This document shows positions 19,831 through 28,214 of a stretch of 36,211 nucleotides of DNA, piece by piece (positions within the stretch are counted from its first letter, which is position 1; the number at the start of each line of letters is the position of its first letter). The notes under the pieces are model-generated. The model was not told the DNA's origin, did no database searches, and was given only the letters and a program-made list of their open reading frames with translations. Position numbers and translations under genes: made by a program. Origin of the DNA: Chloroflexia bacterium (GTDB taxonomy: Bacteria; Chloroflexota; Chloroflexia; Thermobaculales; Thermobaculaceae); NCBI GenBank assembly GCA_030446765.1, contig JAUJMR010000004.1:114606-150816 (forward strand), read 5' to 3'.

Positions 19831-20857
19831 TTAAGGGCGCAGAAGCGCCTTGATGGCGCGGCGCTCGTCCATCGCACGGTAGCCTTCCGCTACCTGGTCT
19901 AGCGGCAGTGTCAGATCGAAGACCAGGCCGGGGTTGATCTTCCGGTTCCACACCAGGTCGATGAGTTCAGGCAGGAAGCGGCGCACGGGGGCCGGGCCGC
20001 CGTGCAGGTGCACGTGCGACATGAACAGCTCGTCCCCGGCCAGATGGACGCCGTGCAGGACGCCGACGTATCCGACGTGGCCGCCGGGTCGGGTGGAGCG
20101 TATGGCCTGCAGCATCGCCTCCTGGGTGCCGACGGCCTCGACGACCGAGTGCGCGCCGAGCCCGCAGGTGAGATCCTTGATGCGCGCCACGCCATCCTCG
20201 CCGCGCTCGGTAACGATGTCGGTAGCCCCGAAGTCCCCCGCGAGCTGCTGGCGCGACTCGTGGCGGCTCATCGCGATGATGCGCTGTGCACCGAGCTGCT
20301 TGGCCGCCAGCACGGCGCACAGCCCTACCGCGCCGTCACCGACAACCGCCACGGTCTTGCCCGGGCCAGCCTCGGCCGCCACGGCACCGAACCAGCCCGT
20401 ACCGAGCACGTCGGAGGTCGCGAGCAGGCTGGGGATCAGGTCGTCGTCGGGCAGATCGGGGGTGGCGACGAGGGTGCCGTCGGCCAGCGGCACCCGCATC
20501 CGCTCCGCCCGTGCGGCACCCGAGGTACCCAGGATCTCCCGATTGAGGCAGGAGGTCTGGTAGCCAGCGCGGCAGATCTCGCACGTGTTGTCGCTAGCGA
20601 AGAAAGAGCCGACCACGAACTGCCCGGGCCGGATCGTGCTGACCGCCGCGCCGACTTCCTCGACGATGCCTGCGTACTCGTGCCCCATCGTCAGGGGCTC
20701 GGTCACAGGGTCTGCACCGCGGTAGGGCCACAGGTCCGAGCCGCACACGCAGGTGGCGGATAGGCGGATGATCGCGTCGGTCGGCTCAATGATCGTCGGG
20801 TCGGGACGCTTCTCGCTGCGCACGTCCCCCGGGGCCGTATAGCATGGTTCCTCGCAT
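19831..20857 (-). CDS. Zinc-dependent alcohol dehydrogenase (MDR), likely with an N-terminal frameshift
   Basis: A medium-chain dehydrogenase with the catalytic zinc ligand Cys in CVCGSD, GHEYAG, GPGKTVAVVGDGAVGL (Rossmann) and EAVGT. Three of the usual four structural-zinc cysteines remain (CEICRAGYQTSC). The first position is Asp, as seen in some actinobacterial homologues. The open frame begins at residue MRSEKR (20823) without the usual first strand. The missing start, MRGTMLYGPG, is encoded from ATG 20857 with a strong AGAAGGAGA Shine-Dalgarno. It is separated by one extra base in a five-base C run at 20826-20830. Removing that base gives a full-length gene. The substrate is unknown. It is followed directly by the DUF2255 gene. 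Confidence 0.82.
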
Positions 20858-20963
20858 GGTGTATCTCCTTCTGCAACGTCTAACTACCTGTTCGCGTCTG
20901 CGATGAACGCCACCGCGACCGTCGCGTTCGCCGCAACGATGTCACGCTCGGCGGCGACGGGCG

Positions 20964-21693
20964 CTACGTCGTCTGGCCGCCGTCGACCACCATCGCGGCT
21001 CCGGTGACGAAAGAGGCCGCGTCCGAGCACAGCCACAGGACGGCTGCCGCGATCTCCTCGGGCTTGCCCATCCTTCCGATCGGCTCCTGTGAAACCATAG
21101 CTCGGTAACCTTCAGGTGTACCGCCGCTGACGCGCCCGATCATCTGGGTGTCGATGATCCCGGGGCACACGGCATTCACACGGATGTTGGACCGCGCGTA
21201 GTCGAGAGCGGCCGACTTGCTGAGGCCGACCACGCCGTGTTTGGCGGCAACGTACGCGGCTCCACCCGCGAAGCCCTTGACCCCGGCACCCGAGGCGGCG
21301 TGTTCACGATCGCGCCGCCGTGCTCGAGCATCAGCGGAATCTCGTGCTTCATCGGCGACCACAGGAACACGCCCCGGAGGTTGATGGCGACGACCCGGTC
21401 CCAGTCCTCCTCCGTGATATCCGCCGTCGCCATTGTCGCCTGCTCAATACCTGCGTTGTTGAAGGCGGCGTCCAGCCGCCCAAAAGTTCGATGGTCACGT
21501 CCAGCGCACGCTTCACGTCCTCAGCGCTCGTCACATCGCACCGAACCGCGAGCGCCCGTCCGCCAGCCTCTTCGATCAGGCGCGCTCATCCGTCGGCTTG
21601 AGCGTTCGGTTCTGAGATGAGATCCTGCTCGGCGACCACCACGCCGGCACCCTCACGCGCGAACGCCAGCGCCGTGGCGCTGCCGATCCCGCC
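20964..21693 (-). pseudogene. Short-chain dehydrogenase/reductase, 5'-truncated and frameshifted
   Basis: The remaining protein reads GGIGSATALAFAREGAGVVVA (second half of the cofactor-binding helix), ALAVRCDVTSAEDV, then in another frame [21 protein letters not shown] and GGAIVNT. A third frame gives [17 protein letters not shown] (the YxxxK active site), [27 protein letters not shown] and [12 protein letters not shown], ending at TAG 20964. Frame changes lie near 21300 and 21480, plus damage near 21590. The first glycine motif (TGxxxG) is gone because sequence upstream of 21693 belongs to an AraC gene on the other strand. The family is NAD(P)-dependent classical SDR; the substrate is unknown. 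Confidence 0.74.
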
Positions 21694-22284
21694 CTGGTCG
21701 GCTCGGTCATCCTCGAGGCCGGTCATCTCGTCCCGCCGCGCCAGTCCGCCGTGTTGGCCGTCGACGTGAGCCCGCTGGACGCGGGCCTGCTGGACGCCGT
21801 GGTGCGACTGGTACGGCTGGTGGACACGCCGACCGACGCACGTGTGCTGGCGCCACTCATCACCCGCGAGATCGTCTACCGGCTCCTGACGGGCGAGCAG
21901 GGCGGGAGGCTGCGGCAGCTGGCGGTGCTAGGCGGCGTCACCCACCGCATCGCCGATGCGGTGGCGCGCCTGCGGAAAGACTTCGACCAGCCGCTGCCCG
22001 TGGAGAAGCTGGCGCGCGAGCTGGGCATGAGTGTATCGGGCTTCCACGAGCACTTCCGGACGGTCACCGCGATGAGTCCGTTGCAGTTCCAGAAGCAATT
22101 GCGGCTGCAGGAGGCGCGGCGGCTGATGCTGGGTGAGGGTCTCGACGCCGCGAGCGCCGGCCTGCGGGTGGGCTACGGCGACGCATCGCACTTCAATCGG
22201 GAGTACAAGCGTTTATTTGGCGCCCCACCAATGCACGACGTGGAGCGGTTGCGGAACAGCCCTAGGGAGAGTGCCGCCTTGTGA
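21685..22284 (+). pseudogene. AraC-family transcriptional regulator, N-terminal half deleted
   Basis: The preserved part starts at DPALVGSVILEAGHL (21685) and runs through VSPLDAGLLDAVVRLVRL, PLITREIVYRLLTGEQG, and two helix-turn-helix motifs (PVEKLARELGMSVSGFHEHF and AASAGLRVGYGDASHFNREYKRLFG) to TGA at 22284. Full-length members (AraC_N type, about 300 residues) have roughly 120 more N-terminal residues forming the ligand-sensing cupin; these are missing. A GTG at 21751 could still start a DNA-binding fragment. It is head-to-head with the truncated SDR, and the two share 9 bp at the junction, so it probably once controlled that SDR. Confidence 0.78.
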
Positions 22285-22463
22285 GCCAATCGGGGGCAGC
22301 TAACGGGCCCGCTTGACCCGTCGCGCTGCAGGACTGTTCGGTTCACTACGACCCGGTAGCAAGTCGCTTCGCGTATGCCAGCGAGGACAACGCTCCAGCT
22401 GCGCGCTTTTGCCATGTTGTGGCCCGTGACAACTCCTGCGGCTGGTCACTGGGGGGGTGGGGG

Positions 22464-24686
22464 CTACTTCACCGTGAAGGACCGGTAGGCGGACCACTCG
22501 CCCGAACCGTAGTTATCGAGGGCCCGCACCCGCCAGTAGTACGTGTAGCCTCGGGTCAGTCTGGTCGGGGTCGTGTGGCTGGTCCCCGTCACCCCAACGT
22601 TTCGCACCAGTGTGCTGAAGCTGGTGTACCGCGATATCTGCACCTGGTACTTTACCGCGCGTGACGCGCCATACCAGCTCAGGGTCGGCGTGGTGTCGGT
22701 TGTTGACGTGCCACTCGCCGGCGATGAGAGCGTCACCCTCGCAGGTGCGTAGGACACGTGGGAGTACGTCGTCCACTCGTTGACTTCGGCCGCGGTCATC
22801 GCCGCGTTCCTGATTGCCATGTAGCTGAACGTTCCGTTTGCGCCATACGTGCCCTCGACTGTTGTGCCGAGGAAGATGTATGAGCCGCCGGACGAGAGCA
22901 CGCCCGTGCCGGTACCGCCGCCCAGCGTGCCCCGGGCACCATCCAGGTAAAGCCCGAGCTGCCCGTTGTTCCACGTGAGCGCGATGTCGCTGTAGCCGGG
23001 CGAGTAGCTCCCCGAGCCCGGCATGTTGTAGGTGTCCACCGCCACACCGGTCCATTTCTGGATGCCGTTCTTGTCCGTGACCACCAGCCTCAGGATGTTG
23101 CCGCTGGTCTTCTCCAGCAGCAGGCGGTTCTTCGTGCTGCTTGCCCCCGTGTCCAGCAGCACGTGCCGCAGGCCATCGTTGCCGGCCCACGGGTGGCTGA
23201 CCGAGAGGGTGACCGTGCCCTTGCCGAGATCGAGGTTGCCGGCGCGCGGGATCCGGATGGTAGAGCTGGGCGTCGAGGACAGGTAGAGTTCCGAACGATA
23301 CGGCAACTTGTGGGTGACCATCGCACCAGCCCTGATGCGCTGCCCGATCCGGATCGCCATCTGCCGGGCGGGATGGTTGTCCTCGAGATCGCTCAGGTTC
23401 TGCACGGTGCGAGGCTCAAAGTGCCAAGAGTACCAGAGCAGCCCGTCGAACCCGCGCAACCCGGTGTCCGGCCCCGCCCGGAACCAGTCGTTGGCCTGCC
23501 GGTAGAGGTGATGCGGCCTGGGGGTATTCGATGGCGTCACCACGAGGCCGTGGGCCTGGGGCACGGCCCAGATCGGCGTGGCGGTGCTGACCTTGTTCAC
23601 CACGCGGCGCGCGTGGCTGTAGAGCTGGCGGATGGCGCCGTAGTTGTAGTTGGGCACGGAAGCGATGTAGATATTCAGCCCAACTATATTGGCGACGCCG
23701 GGGCCGTACGGGTTCTCCGGCTGGCCGAGCAGGCCGTCGCTCAGGCCGTCCCCGTTGTAGTCCGGCATGCTGGTGTTCTGGTTGTAGCAGATGAACACCG
23801 GTATGCTCGGGAAGACGTCCTTGTGCGCCTTGTATATCTTCTGCAACTCGGAGAGCGACATGTTGCGCTGCATCGGCTCGTCCAGGGAGTACCACGAGTG
23901 GATGACCGACTCGAGATCCGGGCGCTGCGTGAGGATCCGCTTGAGCCGCTGCAGGTTCTGGTTGGTCGCTGTGGCGTCCATCGTGAAGACCTCTGAGCCA
24001 GCCATGGTGGTAAGGTCGCCGGTGCCGGTATCGGTGCTGGTGCCGGTGCGGGTGTTGCCGCCGCCGCCGCGGGCCGTGGGCGTGTCCGGCCTGTTCAGGA
24101 ACTCCTGCTCCTTGAGCCCCTCGCGCCTGGACTTGCGCGTGACCGTCGTGCCCTCGGAGGTGGTCGTCACCGTGGAGGTGGTCACGGTGAGCTCCGTCGC
24201 CCGGACGACCAGCTTCATACCCCGGTCGCGAGCGCCCTCAAGGACCCGGATGACCTCCGCCTCGTTGCTTATGCGTCCCAGGGTGGAGGAAAGGGCCAGG
24301 CCATACACGCCGTCCGACTTCATGGCATCCATGAGACGCACCGGATCAACCTCGCCGTCGTCGGTGTAGTCCTGGTCGCCGTTGGTATCCGTTCCGGTCA
24401 GGCCATACGCGCCGTACGGGAAGGCGCCGAGGCGAGAGTCCCTAGGCGGGGTCAGGCTGGGCATCCGCACGTTGAACGCCCTGCCGTAGCTGCTGAACTG
24501 GGGGCTGCCGAGCAGCGTCTTGGTGCCATAGCGATCGGTATAGCTGCCGCCGCCCCCGTCAAGGTGCACCAGCACCGTGCCACTCGCGGCCAGCGCCGCG
24601 CCCGCGGGGCCGAGCGCCCCGAACAGCAGGCTCGCCGTAAAGAGGAGTGCCACCAGCCGGGTGGTTGCGCGCGATTGTTTCTTCAT
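22464..24686 (-). CDS. Secreted glycoside-hydrolase-like protein with LamG and FN3 domains
   Basis: A 740-residue exported protein. Residues 1-34 form a signal peptide (KKQ..., hydrophobic core LVALLFTASLLFG, AxA-type cut). Residues about 45-470 look like a barrel domain: SSTLGRISNEAEVIRVLEG, an acidic SWYSLDEPMQ motif near residue 268 that could be catalytic, VGLNIYIAS, IWAVPQAHG and GLLWYSWHFEP. A concanavalin/LamG-like domain spans about 475-640, and a fibronectin type III domain with a YYWRVRALD strand spans about 647-740. Two Asp/Asn-rich calcium-loop-like stretches occur (around 99-113 and 307-316). A Thr/Gly-rich linker near 170-235 is low complexity. The substrate is unknown; an extracellular carbohydrate is likely. 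No frameshift. Confidence 0.72.
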   Translation of the reverse strand: MKKQSRATTRLVALLFTASLLFGALGPAGAALAASGTVLVHLDGGGGSYTDRYGTKTLLGSPQFSSYGRAFNVRMPSLTPPRDSRLGAFPYGAYGLTGTDTNGDQDYTDDGEVDPVRLMDAMKSDGVYGLALSSTLGRISNEAEVIRVLEGARDRGMKLVVRATELTVTTSTVTTTSEGTTVTRKSRREGLKEQEFLNRPDTPTARGGGGNTRTGTSTDTGTGDLTTMAGSEVFTMDATATNQNLQRLKRILTQRPDLESVIHSWYSLDEPMQRNMSLSELQKIYKAHKDVFPSIPVFICYNQNTSMPDYNGDGLSDGLLGQPENPYGPGVANIVGLNIYIASVPNYNYGAIRQLYSHARRVVNKVSTATPIWAVPQAHGLVVTPSNTPRPHHLYRQANDWFRAGPDTGLRGFDGLLWYSWHFEPRTVQNLSDLEDNHPARQMAIRIGQRIRAGAMVTHKLPYRSELYLSSTPSSTIRIPRAGNLDLGKGTVTLSVSHPWAGNDGLRHVLLDTGASSTKNRLLLEKTSGNILRLVVTDKNGIQKWTGVAVDTYNMPGSGSYSPGYSDIALTWNNGQLGLYLDGARGTLGGGTGTGVLSSGGSYIFLGTTVEGTYGANGTFSYMAIRNAAMTAAEVNEWTTYSHVSYAPARVTLSSPASGTSTTDTTPTLSWYGASRAVKYQVQISRYTSFSTLVRNVGVTGTSHTTPTRLTRGYTYYWRVRALDNYGSGEWSAYRSFTVK

Positions 24687-24754
24687 TCAATAAACTCCGT
24701 CAGAATCGTACTGCTGAATCAGCGCGAGACAATGCGAAGAGAAGGTATGTCGCG

Positions 24755-24770
24755 TATCGTTTATGCGATA
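24755..24770. promoter_or_regulatory. Inverted repeat upstream of the secreted protein gene
   Basis: TATCG and CGATA half-sites are separated by six bases in an AT-richer 300-bp divergent region between the secreted-protein gene (-) and the methyltransferase gene (+). A second perfect inverted repeat, GCTGA/TCAGC, is at 24713-24723. Either could be an operator. No regulator is encoded beside them. Confidence 0.35.
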
Positions 24771-24811
24771 GCACTTCGTACTAGTGATACATCAACCCAG
24801 TCTAGCTTAAG

Positions 24812-24841
24812 CTGCCTGACAATCCCCTGAAGATCAGGCAG
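24812..24841. promoter_or_regulatory. Hairpin-forming inverted repeat in the divergent intergenic region
   Basis: CTGCCTGA (24812-24819) and TCAGGCAG (24834-24841) are perfect complements with a 14-base loop that itself includes CTGA/TCAG. There is no run of T after it, so it is not a standard terminator. It may be an operator or a 5' leader hairpin. The remainder of 24687-24986 holds no gene. Confidence 0.35.
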
Positions 24842-24986
24842 AGCGGCCTAACAATCCTGTTATGGGGAAGCAACCTGATAGACTGACCACCGCCACCTGG
24901 GAGGACTCCCGTATGGGGACTGTGCCAGCCACTCGGCGATCCGGCGATTCCAGGGACAGCAATGCGACGTTCTCCCGGAAGGATGA

Positions 24987-25691
24987 ATGGTGCACGATCC
25001 ACAATACCGTGATCCGCGGATCGGTGATATCGATCAGCTGCTGGAGGGAAGCGAGCCCGACGAGGCTGGATGGTACGACGGCGTACGCCGCTACCTCGAA
25101 ACCGCGTACCTCGCGGGAGAGAACCCTCGCGCGCAGTCGGGATTCGGCGGCGATGAGGAGTACTGGGAGCGTGCCAGACGGCCGATGACCCGCGCCATCG
25201 AGCGCGACGGGTCGTTCCTCGACGTGGGATGCGCGAACGGGTTGCTGATGGAGAGCGTCGTCCACTGGGCAGCGGAAAATGGCTACCACATCGAGCCATA
25301 TGGCCTGGACTTCTCGCCGTCGATCGCGGACCTTGCGCGGCGCCGCCTACCTCACTGGCAGGACCGCATCTACACGGGCAACGTGATAGACTGGCAACCG
25401 CCGTTCCGGTTTAACTACGTAGGTGTGGGGTTGGACAGTGTGCCCCCCGCGCGGCAGCAGCAACTGGTGGAGCGGTTGCTGCGAGAGTGCGTCTTGCCAA
25501 ACGGCCGCTTGATTCTCCGATCGTACGGCAGCGCCAGCAGGCCAGCGCCTCGCGCACTGCCGGTTGGTGATCTGGTGCGCGGCTGGGGGTTCTCGGTCGC
25601 GGGCGAGGTAGAGGGCATAGCGCCGAACGGCGTGGTCGTGGCGCGCTTTTGCTGGGTGATTAGGCAGCCGGACGGAGATGGCGATGTTTGA
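24987..25691 (+). CDS. Class I SAM-dependent methyltransferase
   Basis: A 234-residue methyltransferase with motif I FLDVGCANGLLMES (about residues 77-90), motif II YGLDFSPSIADLARRR, and a LPNGRLILRSYGSA motif corresponding to the post-motif III strand. The N-terminal 70 residues contain a conserved-looking WYDGVRRYLETAYLAGENPRAQSGF. The substrate cannot be assigned; it is too short and divergent for EgtD. The start ATG 24987 has GGAAGGA 8 bases upstream. It is followed 42 bp later by a zinc dehydrogenase and then an SDR, so the three may form an operon. The frame is fully open. Confidence 0.85.
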   Translation: MVHDPQYRDPRIGDIDQLLEGSEPDEAGWYDGVRRYLETAYLAGENPRAQSGFGGDEEYWERARRPMTRAIERDGSFLDVGCANGLLMESVVHWAAENGYHIEPYGLDFSPSIADLARRRLPHWQDRIYTGNVIDWQPPFRFNYVGVGLDSVPPARQQQLVERLLRECVLPNGRLILRSYGSASRPAPRALPVGDLVRGWGFSVAGEVEGIAPNGVVVARFCWVIRQPDGDGDV

Positions 25692-25733
25692 CGATGGACG
25701 CCTCGGTGGGGATTCCAAACCCAGGGTGGTGGT

Positions 25734-26783
25734 ATGAGCGAGCGGACCATGCCGGCGGTCGTGCAGTACGACCTCGCGGCGGGCGCGGTGGAGTTGCGTG
25801 AGCTATCGCGGCCACAACCAGGCGAGGGTGAGGTCGTACTCGCCGTGGGCGCGGTCGGGGTGTGCGGTAGCGATGTACACCAGTACCACGCCACGCAGTC
25901 GTGGCCGGTGGCGACGCCGGTCGTGCTCGGCCACGAGTTCACGGGCGTCGTCGCGGCGCTTGGTCCCGGCGTATCCGCTTGGCACGAGGGTGACCGCGTG
26001 GTCTCAGAGACCGCCGCATTTATCTGTGGCGCCTGCGCGCTGTGCCGCTCAGGCAACTACAACCTCTGCCCGCATCGCAAGGGCTTCGGGTACGGCATAG
26101 ACGGCGCGATGGCCGGGTACGTGAGCGTGCCCGCCCGCTGCCTCCATCGCATCCCCGAGCACCTGCCGTTCGAGGCAACCGCAGTCACTGAGCCGGCGTG
26201 TGTCGCGTACAACGCCGTGGTCGAACGCTCGGCACTCCGTCCGGGCGACTCGGTGCTCGTCCTAGGACCCGGCCCGATCGGCTTGTTGTGCTTGTTGATG
26301 GCGCGCCTGCGCGGGGCGAGCACGACGATCGTTGCTGGCCTCTCCCGAGATGCGGCCAGGCTAGCGCTCGCGCGCACACTGGGGGCGACGCATACCGTTG
26401 AGATCGACACCGCGGATGTTCTGGAGGCGGTGCGCGGCACGGGCGACGGCATAGGCGTTGACCTCGTGATCGACGCGGCGGGGGCGGCGAGCGCATTCCA
26501 GTTAGCACTCGCCGCCGTGCGGCCGATGGGGCAGATCACCAAGGTTGGCTGGGGCCCCGGACCGCTCGGCTTCTCGCTCGACCCGCTCGTGCAGAAGGCC
26601 GTGACGCTCAACGGCTCATTCAGCCACACCTACGGGACCTGGGAACGCGTGATCGGGTTGATGGCGTCGGGACAGCTCGACGTCACACCACTGGTGGGCT
26701 TGCGTGTCCCGCTGGCGGCGTGGCAGCAGGCGTTCGACGGAATGCACACAGGGGATGTTGTAAAGGCGGTACTTACACCATGA
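25734..26783 (+). CDS. Zinc-dependent medium-chain alcohol/polyol dehydrogenase
   Basis: A 349-residue MDR of the sorbitol/threonine dehydrogenase type. The catalytic-zinc ligands are Cys44 (VCGSD), His67-Glu68 (GHEF) and the Glu in VTEPA. The structural zinc site is Cys98, Cys101, Cys104 and Cys112. The nucleotide-binding GPGPIGL motif follows near residue 176. The ATG at 26780-26782 of the SDR downstream overlaps its TGA, so the pair are translationally coupled. Paired zinc dehydrogenase and SDR genes often act on sugars or polyols in two oxidation steps. That pairing is inference; the actual substrate is unknown. Confidence 0.93.
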   Translation: MSERTMPAVVQYDLAAGAVELRELSRPQPGEGEVVLAVGAVGVCGSDVHQYHATQSWPVATPVVLGHEFTGVVAALGPGVSAWHEGDRVVSETAAFICGACALCRSGNYNLCPHRKGFGYGIDGAMAGYVSVPARCLHRIPEHLPFEATAVTEPACVAYNAVVERSALRPGDSVLVLGPGPIGLLCLLMARLRGASTTIVAGLSRDAARLALARTLGATHTVEIDTADVLEAVRGTGDGIGVDLVIDAAGAASAFQLALAAVRPMGQITKVGWGPGPLGFSLDPLVQKAVTLNGSFSHTYGTWERVIGLMASGQLDVTPLVGLRVPLAAWQQAFDGMHTGDVVKAVLTP

Positions 26784-27577
26784 ACGCACAGAGATCGGGG
26801 ACCGGACGGCTGGAAGGCAAGATCGCGCTTGTCACAGGCTCGACGAGCGGCATCGGCGCGGGTATCGCCTCCGTGTTCGCCCAGGAGGGCGCGCGGGTAC
26901 TCGTCCACGGGCGCAACGCCGAGGCGGGCGCGCGCGTGGTCCAGGAGATCGAGGAATCGGGCGTCCCTGCTGACCGGCTCGCGTTCCACGTCGCGGACCT
27001 GCTGGACCCCGGCGAGTGCGCGGCACTGGTCGGTCGCGCGGGCGAGGTGTTCGACGGGCTGGACATCCTGGTGAACAACGCAGGCGACTTCACGCGCGGT
27101 ACCATAGACAACACGAGCGTTGAGCTATGGGACCGGCAGATGGCGCTGAACCTTCGGGCGCCGTTCCTGCTCACGCAGGCCGCACTGCCGCTGATGCGGG
27201 CGCGCGGCGGCGGGGCCGTGGTGAACATCGGCTCCGTGAACGCGTACATTGGCGGGGCGAACCTCACCTCGTACTCCGTCACGAAGGGCGGGCTGATGAC
27301 GTTCACGAAGAACGTCGCGCAACAGGTGAGTCGCGATCATATCCGCGTGAACCAGATCAACGTCGGCTGGACGCTCACGGAGGGTGAGCAAAGGGTACGG
27401 ACGAAGGAGACGGGACGCGCGGACTGGCTGGAGGCGGCGCTGCCCACGCGGCCGTTCGGGCGCTTGCTGTCCCCCCGGGACATCGCGCTCGCCGCGCTGT
27501 ACCTTGCCTCCGACGACAGTGCGCTCGTTACCGGCTCCGTGCTCGACCTGGAGCAGGGTCCCGTTGGCGGGTCGTAG
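26780..27577 (+). CDS. Short-chain dehydrogenase/reductase
   Basis: A 265-residue classical SDR with the cofactor motif TGSTSGIG (residues 19-26), NNAG (99-102), and the catalytic Ser152, Tyr165 and Lys169 (NIGSVNAYIGG, SYSVTKGG). I place the start at ATG 26780, where ATGA overlaps the stop of the preceding dehydrogenase, rather than further upstream inside that gene. The C-terminus carries the usual ALYLASDDSALVTGSVLDLEQG segment. It is intact. Together with the MDR upstream it may form a carbohydrate-oxidising pair. Confidence 0.92.
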   Translation: MNAQRSGTGRLEGKIALVTGSTSGIGAGIASVFAQEGARVLVHGRNAEAGARVVQEIEESGVPADRLAFHVADLLDPGECAALVGRAGEVFDGLDILVNNAGDFTRGTIDNTSVELWDRQMALNLRAPFLLTQAALPLMRARGGGAVVNIGSVNAYIGGANLTSYSVTKGGLMTFTKNVAQQVSRDHIRVNQINVGWTLTEGEQRVRTKETGRADWLEAALPTRPFGRLLSPRDIALAALYLASDDSALVTGSVLDLEQGPVGGS

Positions 27578-27693
27578 CGGCAACGCATACCCAACCCATC
27601 TGAACTCTGGTCCAATGGCATCCCGAACGCCGAGAGGGATCCGTAATCCAAGCACGGAATCCCCGCACGCGCGGAACGCCAGTGCATGAGCTT

Positions 27694-27876
27694 TCATACA
27701 TCGTTCGTGGATCGTCTCTCCCCCTTCTGCTCCAAGGGCCGCAGCCAGAGCGACACGTGTGCCGGCTGAACCGTCTCGCGCACCACCGTAACCAGATCCT
27801 TGCTCAACATGTTGAGATCCACCTCCTCTCGTAGCCGGGCGCCGAAGTCCTGCGGCAACTCATCAGAGTGCGAGGC
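27694..27876 (-). pseudogene. C-terminal fragment of a sensor histidine kinase
   Basis: About 60 residues read [19 protein letters not shown], then [15 protein letters not shown], before TGA at 27694. This EVDL...ETMQPxHVSLWLR pattern occurs near the C-terminus of membrane sensor kinases from Actinobacteria and Chloroflexota. No kinase sequence continues upstream, so it is an isolated tail between the SDR and the riboflavin promoter. The remainder of 27578-27941 has nothing I can recognise. Confidence 0.45.
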
Positions 27877-27941
27877 ACAGACTGCTGGGTCCGCCGTACC
27901 ATTTCGTGCTTTTGTACGCTGAGGAGGCGTGCACTGATTTC

Positions 27942-27970
27942 TTGACGCTCCTCACCCCGGCACCTATACT
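27942..27970 (+). promoter_or_regulatory. Sigma-70-type promoter of the riboflavin operon
   Basis: TTGACG (-35) at 27942-27947 and TATACT (-10) at 27965-27970 are separated by exactly 17 bases. Transcription would begin near 27977, a few bases before the riboswitch P1 stem. Confidence 0.72.
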
Positions 27971-27979
27971 CGCAGTAGA

Positions 27980-28110
27980 GACACCTTCGGGGCATGGTGA
28001 GGCGCTTGGCGCCAATTCCAGATCGGCGGTATAGCCCGCGAGCCGTGATGAGCGGCAGGATCCGGTGAGATTCCGGAGCCGACGGTATAGTCCGGATGGG
28101 AGGGGGTGTC
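27980..28110 (+). promoter_or_regulatory. FMN riboswitch (RFN element)
   Basis: The conserved RFN core is complete: CTTCGGGGCATGGTGA, then GATCGGCGGTATAGCCCGCG, GGATCCGGTGAGATTCCGG and AGCCGACGGTATAGTCCG. The P1 stem pairs GACACC (27980-27985) with GGTGTC (28105-28110). It lies between the promoter and a terminator-like hairpin before ribD, so FMN binding should close P1 and stop transcription of the riboflavin genes. Confidence 0.95.
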
Positions 28111-28157
28111 GTGCGGTACGTTCCGAACTGTGTTCGGCGTGTCCTGTTTACCTGCTC

Positions 28158-28190
28158 GCCCCGAAGGTGTAACACCCTCCGGGGGTTTTT
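28158..28190 (+). terminator. Riboswitch-controlled intrinsic terminator
   Basis: A G/C hairpin (CCCCG ... CGGGG with an inner AGGT/ACC stem) is followed by TTTTT at 28186-28190. ACACCCTCC (28172-28180) can instead pair with the GGAGGGGGTGT that contains the riboswitch P1 3' strand (28099-28109). Antitermination and FMN-bound P1 are therefore mutually exclusive, the usual RFN arrangement. Confidence 0.78.
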
Positions 28191-28214
28191 ATTGGGCAAT
28201 GTAAGGACGCGAGT

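Noticed and set aside
24987-25691. Methyltransferase considered as the missing EgtD
   Set aside because: It is too short and lacks the EgtD histidine-binding architecture; its neighbours are dehydrogenases rather than egt genes.
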